From: CAURMH01 sp963525745 | GTDB taxonomy: Bacteria; Pseudomonadota; Gammaproteobacteria; Enterobacterales; Pasteurellaceae | Length of the DNA: 21,003 nt | NCBI GenBank assembly: GCA_963525745.1 | Contig: CAURMH010000028.1 | Coordinates: 1 to 21,003 of the forward strand | Direction of reading: 5' to 3' | In this document: piece by piece, positions 7,195 to 13,370 of the stretch | Layout: each line of letters starts with the position of its first letter | Numbering within the stretch: position 1 is the stretch's first letter | The notes under the pieces: model-generated | What the model saw: the letters and a program-made list of their open reading frames with translations, nothing else | Databases searched by the model: none | What the model was told of the DNA's origin: nothing | Made by a program: the position numbers and the translations under genes

Positions 7195-7911
7195 ATGTTA
7201 AATCTTTCTGGTTTTTTGACCGCACTTTTACAATCCAATCAGCTCGCCATCTTCGGTAAAATTTTTCTTACCATGATTTTAGGTGGGATTATTGGGCTTG
7301 AACGCGAATTAAAGCATAAACCGATAGGCGTTAAAACCTGTATGATCATTGCGGTCACGACTTGCGTACTCACTATTGTTTCCATTCAGGCGGCGGAACA
7401 TTATGCACAAGTCTCCGAAAATATCAGAACGGATCCGATGCGTTTAGCCGCCCAGGTTATCAGCGGTATCGGTTTTTTAGGTGCGGGCGTTATTCTAAGA
7501 AAGCATAATGATGCCATTTCCGGCTTAACCACCGCTGCGATTATTTGGGCGGCGGCAGGGATTGGGATTGCTACCGGCGCCGGATTTTTCTTCGATGCGA
7601 TTATTGCGACATTAATGATTCTGGTCGCTATTCGTCTTAGTCCGATTGTACAACGCTTTATTCATCGTAAAAATCGTAAAAAGAAAACCAAACTTAATCT
7701 GCAAATTAGTTCAATAACGGCGGTAGGAAAAATTGTTGATCTTTTAACCCGGCACAATTGTCGCATAGATAATATTTCAATTAAAGATCAACAAAATGGC
7801 GAAATTCGCCTCCAAATTCGCAGCTTTAATCTTGAAAATATTGTCTTGCAAGATATTTATCAATTATTAAAAACAGAGTCTGAAATCCTCACAATTGAAT
7901 TAGAAAACTAA
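7195..7911 (+). CDS. MgtC/SapB family inner-membrane protein
   Basis: 238 residues. Seen: about five hydrophobic segments in residues 15-155 with the family signatures GGIIGLERE (30-37), RLAAQVISGIGFLGAGVIL (83-101) and GLTTAAIIWAAAGIGIATGAG (110-130). A basic linker RKNRKKKTK follows, then a soluble ACT-like C-terminal domain (167-238). MgtC itself is a virulence factor for growth at low magnesium and inside macrophages. Housekeeping relatives such as E. coli YhiD lack an agreed function, and nothing here (no mgtB, no leader peptide) ties this copy to magnesium. Start ATG 7195 lacks a good ribosome site but keeps the whole first membrane segment; TACAAT (7157-7162) is a possible -10. An uptake signal encodes LTAL near the N-terminus. 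Confidence 0.85.
   Translation: MLNLSGFLTALLQSNQLAIFGKIFLTMILGGIIGLERELKHKPIGVKTCMIIAVTTCVLTIVSIQAAEHYAQVSENIRTDPMRLAAQVISGIGFLGAGVILRKHNDAISGLTTAAIIWAAAGIGIATGAGFFFDAIIATLMILVAIRLSPIVQRFIHRKNRKKKTKLNLQISSITAVGKIVDLLTRHNCRIDNISIKDQQNGEIRLQIRSFNLENIVLQDIYQLLKTESEILTIELEN
7219..7227 (-). repeat. DNA uptake signal sequence (perfect), inside the mgtC-family gene
   Basis: ACCGCACTT, read as T-A-L in the N-terminal region of the protein. Confidence 0.9.
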
Positions 7912-7926
7912 TCTGGTTCAATTGTG
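7890..7926. repeat. Bulged hairpin at the convergent 3' ends of the mgtC-family and GT25 genes
   Basis: CACAATTGAATTAG (7890-7903), loop AAAA, CTAA (7908-7911), unpaired TCTGG, TTCAATTGTG (7917-7926). It gives 14 paired bases with one 5-nt bulge. It contains the stop of the + gene and lies 9 bases beyond the stop of the - gene. No T-tract follows on either strand, so it is not a standard intrinsic terminator; it could stabilise or process both 3' ends. Confidence 0.5.
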
Positions 7927-7934
7927 GTCGTCAT

Positions 7935-8780
7935 TTAAATAAAAGGGATAATTTCTTTTCCCTTTAATGCTTTCCGCCGTTTTTCTTCTTCCCATTTTTT
8001 CTTATTTAGCGCCCTTATGACATTTTCTTTTAGACGAGTTAATCTTTGTTTTAACGATTTTTTCGGCTTGTATTTATGGCGTTTACGCTCCGCTTCCAAA
8101 TCACTGTTTAACAAACTATCGCCTTGATTTAATTGTAATTCTTGTACACAAATCGCCGGAGTTAATTGATAAACATAGTAATCTTGCATATTGAGAAGAC
8201 GATTAAAAATGATTTCATCAATCGGTTTTAATTCTTCTGCAGGAAGGTGAGAAAAGAAATCGATTAAATAACTTGCTGCCGCCTTTGAAATAATATAGCC
8301 CGCCGTACCAAAATGAGTGGATTTAAGAAGCGCGAAATTGTGTTGAGAAAAAGGGGAAATTTCATTTTTATTTTCCACCTCAACGGGCATAAGAAACGTT
8401 TCTAAGCGTAGAATAAATTTCTCATTAAAATCAAACCGCTCTTTTAACCAAGCATCTTGAGAGAGAAAGTGAGCCGCCTGTTGACCTAACAAAATATCAT
8501 CTTCAAATAACGTGATGTAAGACAAATTTTCATCAATACATTTCTTCCATAATGCAAAGTGGCCGGCGAGACAGCCTTTTTCGCCCATGGTCAGTGCGGG
8601 ACTATTCAGAACATGGGGTAAATGTTGTTGTAAATAATGCGTTAGCCGTTCGGAAGGCGTGAAGGCGTCAAAAAACCGGAAAGGAATGTGATGCGATTGG
8701 AATTGTCGGCTAAGATGATTTCTACGTTTTTCTGCCGTGGGAATACTGATGACAAAATTGTGCGTATGATAATTGTTCAT
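7935..8780 (-). CDS. Glycosyltransferase family 25 protein (lipooligosaccharide biosynthesis type)
   Basis: 281 residues. Likely cytoplasmic enzyme adding a sugar, typically galactose or glucose, to the LOS core or outer chain. Seen: N-terminal NFVISIPTAEKRR typical of GT25, EKGCLAGHFALWKKC (67-81), the metal-binding triplet EDD at 93-95 in ITLFEDD, GTAGYIISKAAA (158-169) and PIDEIIF (186-192). A highly basic C-terminal tail (about 231-275) may bind the membrane surface. Related to H. influenzae LpsA/Lex2B and neisserial LgtB/LgtE; acceptor and linkage cannot be read from sequence. No tetranucleotide repeat in or near it, so no sign of slipped-strand phase variation. No ribosome site is evident before ATG 8780, but no other early Met exists. 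It follows purT on the same strand, past a hairpin. Confidence 0.87.
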   Translation of the reverse strand: MNNYHTHNFVISIPTAEKRRNHLSRQFQSHHIPFRFFDAFTPSERLTHYLQQHLPHVLNSPALTMGEKGCLAGHFALWKKCIDENLSYITLFEDDILLGQQAAHFLSQDAWLKERFDFNEKFILRLETFLMPVEVENKNEISPFSQHNFALLKSTHFGTAGYIISKAAASYLIDFFSHLPAEELKPIDEIIFNRLLNMQDYYVYQLTPAICVQELQLNQGDSLLNSDLEAERKRHKYKPKKSLKQRLTRLKENVIRALNKKKWEEEKRRKALKGKEIIPFI

Positions 8781-8806
8781 ATTTATTGGTTGAAATCAAT
8801 TGAATG

Positions 8807-8841
8807 ATGACCGCACTTTACTTCAAGTGCGGTCATTTTTA
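8807..8841. terminator. Inverted uptake-signal pair forming a terminator-like hairpin
   Basis: Perfect 12-bp stem ATGACCGCACTT (8807-8818) / AAGTGCGGTCAT (8825-8836), 6-nt loop, followed by TTTTT on the + strand. It contains two perfect uptake signals (8810-8818 and 8825-8833) head to head. Such pairs are known to serve as terminators in this family. It lies 12 bases after the purT stop, so it most likely ends the luxS-purT transcript, although its T-tract is on the opposite (+) strand. Confidence 0.75.
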
Positions 8842-8848
8842 CCGAAAT

Positions 8849-10030
8849 TTAGAGAATAATCTCCAATTGGTCGTAAGCCTTTTTGACTTTTTCCAATGCC
8901 TTTTTCACTGAAATGTCGCGCGCTAACAAGACGCCCAAGCGTCGATGTCCGCTGACTTCCCCTTTGCCGAACAAACGAAGGTCGGTATTTGATTCGGCCA
9001 GAACGTTCTCTAAATTGCCGAATCGAACATTATCGGACTGCCCTTCCGCAACGATGGCTTTTGAGGCGGCCGGACTAATAAGAGTGATTTCCGGTACCGG
9101 TAATCCCAAAATGGCGCGAGCGTGTAATGCAAATTCTGAAAGCTCCTGTGAAATGAGCGTCACCATGCCGGTATCATGCGGGCGTGGTGAAACTTCATTG
9201 AAAATGACTTCATCCCCTGCGACGAACATTTCCACGCCGAAAATGCCACGTCCGCCCAGTGCGTCGGTAATTTTAGCCGCGATATTTTGTGCTTTTTTTA
9301 ATGCGGCTTCCGACATGGTTTGTGGCTGCCAGGATTCCCGATAATCGCCCTGTTCTTGTCTGTGGCCGATAGGGGATAAAAAGGTGGTGCCATTAATATG
9401 GCGTACGGTAAGCAGCGTGATTTCATAATCGAATTTGATAAATCCTTCAACGATTACGCGTCCGCCGCCTGCGCGACCGCCTTCTTGAGCATAATCCCAC
9501 GCGCGTTGAATTTCGTCTTTTGATTTTAAAATACTTTGGCCGTGACCGGATGACGACATAATCGGCTTCACGACGCAAGGAATGCCGATTTTTTCGACCG
9601 CACTTTGAAAATCATCAACATTGTCGACAAATTGATAAGGCGATGTCGGCAATCCAAGTTGTTCCGACGCAAGACGACGGATGCCCTCACGGTTCATTGT
9701 CAGTTTAGTCGCTTTGGCTGTCGGTATAACGGTAAAACCTTCTTGCTCCAATTCTATCAGCGTATCGGTGGCGATGGCTTCTACTTCAGGTACGATGTAA
9801 TCGGGCCGTTCCGCTTCTATAATTTTACGCAATGCGGCACCGTCCAACATTGAGATGGTGTAAGCGCGGTGCGCGACTTGCTGACCCGGTGCATTTTCAT
9901 AGCGATCCACGGCAATAACTTCAACGCCTAAACGCTGTAATTCAATAATCACTTCTTTACCTAATTCGCCCGCGCCGAGCATCATTACTTTGGTGGCGTT
10001 CGGTCGTAGTGCCGTACCTAAAATTGTCAT
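8849..10030 (-). CDS. purT: Formate-dependent phosphoribosylglycinamide formyltransferase (GAR transformylase T)
   Basis: ATP-grasp enzyme that makes formyl-GAR from GAR, formate and ATP, the folate-independent route for the third step of purine synthesis. 393 residues (E. coli 392). Seen: N-terminal dinucleotide-like loop GAGELG (19-24), the ATP-grasp domain from about 110, glycine-rich MSSSGHGQS (158-166), and the metal/ATP signature FNEVSPRPHD (277-286). Start ATG 10030 has AAGGA within the 3' end of luxS; only 2 bases separate the genes, so translation is probably coupled. Use of formate suits an organism with mixed-acid fermentation. Residues 142-148 (QSAVEKI) are encoded by an extended uptake signal. 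Confidence 0.97.
   Translation of the reverse strand: MTILGTALRPNATKVMMLGAGELGKEVIIELQRLGVEVIAVDRYENAPGQQVAHRAYTISMLDGAALRKIIEAERPDYIVPEVEAIATDTLIELEQEGFTVIPTAKATKLTMNREGIRRLASEQLGLPTSPYQFVDNVDDFQSAVEKIGIPCVVKPIMSSSGHGQSILKSKDEIQRAWDYAQEGGRAGGGRVIVEGFIKFDYEITLLTVRHINGTTFLSPIGHRQEQGDYRESWQPQTMSEAALKKAQNIAAKITDALGGRGIFGVEMFVAGDEVIFNEVSPRPHDTGMVTLISQELSEFALHARAILGLPVPEITLISPAASKAIVAEGQSDNVRFGNLENVLAESNTDLRLFGKGEVSGHRRLGVLLARDISVKKALEKVKKAYDQLEIIL
9597..9605 (-). repeat. DNA uptake signal sequence (perfect), inside purT
   Basis: ACCGCACTT. The surrounding 23 nt (9586-9608) are identical to 12744-12766 in ppx and encode Q-S-A-V-E-K-I in both. Confidence 0.9.
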
Positions 10031-10032
10031 AA

Positions 10033-10542
10033 TCAGTCCTTCTTTAATAATGATTCGTCAAGTGCCAAATCCGCATTATCGTTAACCCCTACGCCGCGCG
10101 TAATCACATGATGAGCGATTTCATGCGCTTCGGCAAGGGAATGTTCGGTGTAGGTGCCGCATTGATAAATATTTAATTCAGGGATTTCCGCCTGTGTTTT
10201 TACCGTTAAAATATCTCGCATGGACGCCAGCCAAGCGTCGGCGACCTGTTTTTCATCCGGCGTGCCAATAAGCGACATATAAAAGCCGGTGCGACAACCC
10301 ATTGGGGAAATATCAATAATTTCAATATGATCGCCGTTTAGATGCTCACGCATAAAGCCGGCAAAAAGATGTTCCAATGTATGAATTCCCTTCGACGGGA
10401 GAATTTCTTTATTCGGAAGGCAAAAACGAAGATCAAAGACCGTGATAATATCGCCTTTCGGTGTTTGCATGGTTTTTGCCACACGAACTGCCGGCGCTTT
10501 CATTTTGGTGTGATCAACTTTAAAACTGTCTAATAGTGGCAT
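10033..10542 (-). CDS. luxS: S-ribosylhomocysteine lyase, autoinducer-2 synthesis
   Basis: Cleaves S-ribosylhomocysteine to homocysteine and DPD, the precursor of autoinducer-2; part of the activated methyl cycle. 169 residues, close to E. coli (171). Seen: metal site His54 and His58 in HTLEH, catalytic Cys83 in MGCRTGF, and third metal ligand Cys128 in YQCGTY. Ribosome site AAGGGAG precedes ATG 10542. First gene of a tight pair with purT. The upstream 164-nt gap carries a divergent sRNA candidate, the same arrangement as micA-luxS in enterobacteria. Confidence 0.98.
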   Translation of the reverse strand: MPLLDSFKVDHTKMKAPAVRVAKTMQTPKGDIITVFDLRFCLPNKEILPSKGIHTLEHLFAGFMREHLNGDHIEIIDISPMGCRTGFYMSLIGTPDEKQVADAWLASMRDILTVKTQAEIPELNIYQCGTYTEHSLAEAHEIAHHVITRGVGVNDNADLALDESLLKKD

Positions 10543-10589
10543 AATATCTCCCTTAAAATGAAATTTTTAAAAATTTTTCAAGTTATGTT

Positions 10590-10616
10590 GAACTTTTTGA
10601 GTTGCTGCCGGTCTTA
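10590..10616 (+). promoter_or_regulatory. Candidate sigma-E promoter for the sRNA divergent from luxS
   Basis: GAACTT (10590-10595), 16-bp spacer, TCTTA (10612-10616), preceded by G as in the GTCnnA form of the -10. This fits the sigma-E consensus (GGAACTT, 15-16 bp, TCnnA) well in sequence and spacing. There is no good sigma-70 alternative on this strand. The predicted start is near 10622. Confidence 0.62.
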
Positions 10617-10621
10617 GTGTA

Positions 10622-10697
10622 CAAGCAACATGCAGTTGTTTTAATAAAATTGGTTCCTTAGGTTATTTGCCCCTTACTCTTTAAGGGGCTTTTTTTT
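10622..10697 (+). ncRNA. micA: Candidate MicA-like small RNA, divergent from luxS
   Basis: Predicted 76-nt RNA from a sigma-E-like promoter to a strong terminator that no annotated plus-strand gene uses. Parts: a small 5' stem-loop (CAAC 10626-10629 / GTTG 10635-10638); an A/U-rich linker (10639-10651) suitable for Hfq; a single-stranded UUCCUUAGG (10654-10662) that could pair with a Shine-Dalgarno region; and the terminator hairpin. In E. coli, MicA (about 72 nt, sigma-E-dependent, represses ompA) lies in the same gap and orientation, and yqaA-yqaB lie on the far side as here. The primary sequence is not obviously MicA, so the call rests on position, promoter and architecture. Targets are not predicted. 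Confidence 0.6.
10669..10697 (+). terminator. Strong orphan plus-strand intrinsic terminator
   Basis: Perfect 8-bp stem GCCCCTTA (10669-10676) / TAAGGGGC (10682-10689), 5-nt loop, then eight T. On the minus strand it is followed by AAATAACC, so it cannot serve yqaA as an intrinsic terminator. The nearest upstream plus-strand coding gene ends near 7.9 kb. Confidence 0.9.
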
Positions 10698-10706
10698 ATG
10701 AATATT

Positions 10707-11174
10707 TTACAATAGGACGGCTGTATTAAGAAAGAGTAATAAAAGATAGCGGATCAGTTTACCAAGGGTGATAAATAAGACGCTTTTCCACCAACTTAAA
10801 CGTAGCCAACCTGCTGCGGCGCAAATAAGATCGCCGATGACAGGTAACCAACCGAATAATAATGTCAGTGCGCCATAACGGTGGCATTGCTGCAAAACCC
10901 ACAAAATGCGGTCGTTTTTAGAAGAGATTGCCGGTAGCCATCGACCTAAGCAATAAGTGGTTAAGCTGCCCAGACTATTGCCGATTGTCGCCGTTAAAAC
11001 AAGCGCAAAAATATCCGCACTTAAATCATTCTGTAGCAATAATCTCGGCGTCGCCAGCGAAAGAAAAATAATCTCGGAATTTCCCGGCAGAACGGTAGCG
11101 CTTAAAAAAGCGCTGAAAAACATCACAATGAGCGCATTTTGCTGCCACCAATCCCAATTTAACCAATCCCACAT
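10707..11174 (-). CDS. yqaA: YqaA family DedA-like membrane protein
   Basis: 155-residue inner-membrane protein of the DedA/VTT superfamily, whose members are proposed lipid scramblases or transporters. The function of YqaA itself is not established. Seen: SAFLSATVLPGNSEIIFL, LTATIGNSLGSLTTYCLGRWLP, YGALTLLFGWLPVIGDLICAAAGWLRLSWW and GKLIRY, each matching E. coli YqaA in order. The N-terminus is unusually Trp-rich (five Trp in the first ten residues). It is the last gene of the tamA-tamB-ppx-yqaB-yqaA run, starting 3 bases after the yqaB stop. Confidence 0.88.
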   Translation of the reverse strand: MWDWLNWDWWQQNALIVMFFSAFLSATVLPGNSEIIFLSLATPRLLLQNDLSADIFALVLTATIGNSLGSLTTYCLGRWLPAISSKNDRILWVLQQCHRYGALTLLFGWLPVIGDLICAAAGWLRLSWWKSVLFITLGKLIRYLLLLFLNTAVLL

Positions 11175-11177
11175 ATT

Positions 11178-11792
11178 TTACGCTTTGATGGTGCCGGCTT
11201 TTATTATTTGTCCGGTTCGGACGTCAAAGACATCCATACCCGCATTTAATCCCGCTTCAACGCCGAGATCAGCATCTTCGAAAACAAGACTTTGTGCCGG
11301 CTTGGCGCAACAAAGCGCGGCGCAACGCAAAAAGGTTTCGGGATGCGGTTTATGGTGTTCCACATCGTCTGCGCTAATAATACCGTTAAAATAATCGCCG
11401 ATTTGAAGATGCTTTACCAGTAAATCGATCATATTTCGATGGGAGCCTGAACCAATCGCCATCGATTTTTTTTGATAATAATGTTTTACAATGTCAAAAG
11501 TCGGCAATAACGTCGCTTTTTGCGGAATCAGCGTATAGGAGATTTCCCGTTTGATTCGCATAACTTCGGGCAATCGAGTTAGCGGCATATCGGCCGCCTC
11601 CATAATCGCGCTAGCAACAGTTTTAAGCGGTGCACCGCCCAGTCGGTACATAATTTGACTATCAAACGAATAACCGAAATGTTTTCCCACCAATTCCCAC
11701 GCTTCGGCATGCGCAGGCATGGTATCAATAAGCGTACCGTCCATATCGAAAATCAAGGCGGCATATTGTTCAATCATCGTATTATTTAACAT
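11178..11792 (-). CDS. yqaB: HAD-family sugar phosphatase (fructose-1-phosphate phosphatase type)
   Basis: 204-residue haloacid-dehalogenase-type phosphohydrolase. Seen: motif I DMDGTLIDT with nucleophile Asp16 and acid/base Asp18, a cap domain, motif II around SMAIGSGS, motif III Lys in HHKPHPETF, and motif IV VFEDADLGVEAG. The layout equals E. coli YqaB (188 residues), which acts on fructose-1-phosphate and related sugar phosphates; substrate here is by inference. ATG 11792 has AGGA 8 bases upstream and overlaps the end of ppx by 11 bases; a second Met five codons later (11777) is the alternative. The C-terminus is about 10 residues longer than in E. coli. Confidence 0.9.
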   Translation of the reverse strand: MLNNTMIEQYAALIFDMDGTLIDTMPAHAEAWELVGKHFGYSFDSQIMYRLGGAPLKTVASAIMEAADMPLTRLPEVMRIKREISYTLIPQKATLLPTFDIVKHYYQKKSMAIGSGSHRNMIDLLVKHLQIGDYFNGIISADDVEHHKPHPETFLRCAALCCAKPAQSLVFEDADLGVEAGLNAGMDVFDVRTGQIIKAGTIKA

Positions 11793-13359
11793 GATAAATT
11801 CCTATCGACTCATTTGACGAATTAAAATTTAGACCTAAGTTAAGCGAGCTTAATAACTGGCTTTCTTCGAACAATTCATTTTGAATCAACGGGTTTTGAT
11901 TAAGATCATTCGGCGTAAACTTAATCGTCCAATCACTCATCTCGTTACCGCCAATCTGCAACGTCATTTGTGCAGCGGGTTGCGTAGCTTGGCGGGCACT
12001 ATTCACAATGACCGCTAAACGCAAGAGGCGAATAAAAGCAATCACCTCCTGTTTCGGATAACGGGCAAATTTAGGTAATTCGCTTTGTTTAAAACCGCCT
12101 TGATGGTAACGCACCAATAAAGCCAACAGACATTGTTGTTCGCGATCAAAACCGGGTAATTCAATATTTTGTAAAATATAGGCCGAGTGTTTTTGTAAAT
12201 TTTTGTGATTAATGACAATCCCGACTTCATACCAACGTGCCGCCCAAAGCAAAATTTCACCTATTTCGGCCGCGGTTGCCGAATTGCATTGGGCGAGGTA
12301 TTGTCGGGCTAAACGCTCGGCGGTCTGAGCAACACGTTCGGCCTGTGCCTCATCGAGGTTAAATTGTTTGGCCAGTCCCGCAGCCGTACGGGCACGAATA
12401 TCCGCAACTTGGAAATCTTTTTCAAGCCCGTAAATCATTCCTTCTCTTAACGCGCCGTCCGAATAACGCATTCGGTCAATATTAAACACGGCAAAAATCG
12501 CATTTAAAATAGCCAGACCCGGCACAAAAACATCCGTGCGTTGCGGATTTAATCCGATAATGTTCAATTCGCTGAAATGGCGAACTTGTAACGTTTGCTC
12601 AATAAGCGTATGAAGTCTTTCGGCAGTGATAATGCCGGTCGGATCAAGCGTTGAGGCAATGACTTGATGAACCGTTTTGATTGTGCCGGAAGAGCCTAAG
12701 ACGGATTGCCAGCCGAGATGTCGATATTCGGCGCTTAAATCTTCGATTTTTTCGACCGCACTTTGATAAGCGGATTGGAAATGTTCAGGCGAAATTTCGC
12801 CCTTCGGAAAGAATTTTTTGGCAAAACTTACACATCCCATGTGGCGACTTTCTGCAATAATCGGCGTAAAATCATCACCGATAATCATTTCGGTCGAGCC
12901 GCCGCCAATATCAACAACCAGTTTTCTTCCTTTTTCCGGCTGGGTATGACTGACGCCGGCATAAATCGTTTTGGCTTCCGTTTGCCCGCTAATGATATGA
13001 ATCGGATAAGGGAAAACGCTTTTCGCTTGACGTAAAAATTCGTCGTGATTGATCGCACGGCGTAACGTATAAGTGCCGACCACATTGACATTTTCCGGCG
13101 CAAAGCCCCGCAATCGTTTGGCAAATAACGCCAGACAATTGACACCGCGTTGAATTGCCGCCTGATTTAACACGCCCTGTTCGTCTAGCCCCTCTGCCAG
13201 TTGAACCTTTTGTTTTAGACGAGATAAGATTTGAATCGAGTCGTTGACAATTCGGGCGATAATCATATGAAAACTGTTGGAGCCGAGATCAATGGCCGCA
13301 ATTTCTCGCGGCGGCCGATAAGATTGGTGAGAAGTCGTAGTCGGGAGATGTTCCGTCAT
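11782..13359 (-). CDS. ppx: Exopolyphosphatase
   Basis: Releases orthophosphate from the ends of inorganic polyphosphate; sugar-kinase/Hsp70-like fold. 525 residues. Seen: phosphate-1 loop DLGSNSFHM (24-32), phosphate-2 loop DIGGGSTE (150-157), LGSSGTIKTVH (221-231) and SDGALREG (300-307). The C-terminal domain includes INHKNLQKHSAYILQN. It aligns with E. coli Ppx (513) better than GppA; a (p)ppGpp phosphatase side activity is possible in this family. Odd: Tyr377 and Gln389 stand where E. coli has His in LHEVG and HRHSAY. It begins 11 bases after the tamB stop, with AGGA before the start. Confidence 0.93.
   Translation of the reverse strand: MTEHLPTTTSHQSYRPPREIAAIDLGSNSFHMIIARIVNDSIQILSRLKQKVQLAEGLDEQGVLNQAAIQRGVNCLALFAKRLRGFAPENVNVVGTYTLRRAINHDEFLRQAKSVFPYPIHIISGQTEAKTIYAGVSHTQPEKGRKLVVDIGGGSTEMIIGDDFTPIIAESRHMGCVSFAKKFFPKGEISPEHFQSAYQSAVEKIEDLSAEYRHLGWQSVLGSSGTIKTVHQVIASTLDPTGIITAERLHTLIEQTLQVRHFSELNIIGLNPQRTDVFVPGLAILNAIFAVFNIDRMRYSDGALREGMIYGLEKDFQVADIRARTAAGLAKQFNLDEAQAERVAQTAERLARQYLAQCNSATAAEIGEILLWAARWYEVGIVINHKNLQKHSAYILQNIELPGFDREQQCLLALLVRYHQGGFKQSELPKFARYPKQEVIAFIRLLRLAVIVNSARQATQPAAQMTLQIGGNEMSDWTIKFTPNDLNQNPLIQNELFEESQLLSSLNLGLNFNSSNESIGIYHVK
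12755..12763 (-). repeat. DNA uptake signal sequence (perfect), inside ppx
   Basis: ACCGCACTT, encoding Q-S-A-V-E-K-I (ppx residues 199-205) with its flanks; part of the 23-nt stretch shared with purT. Confidence 0.9.
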
Positions 13360-13370
13360 TATGTTTATTC

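Noticed and set aside
7935..8810. Phase-variable LOS gene through tetranucleotide repeats
   Set aside because: I looked for tandem 4-mers in and before the GT25 gene, as in H. influenzae lic/lex genes, and saw none.
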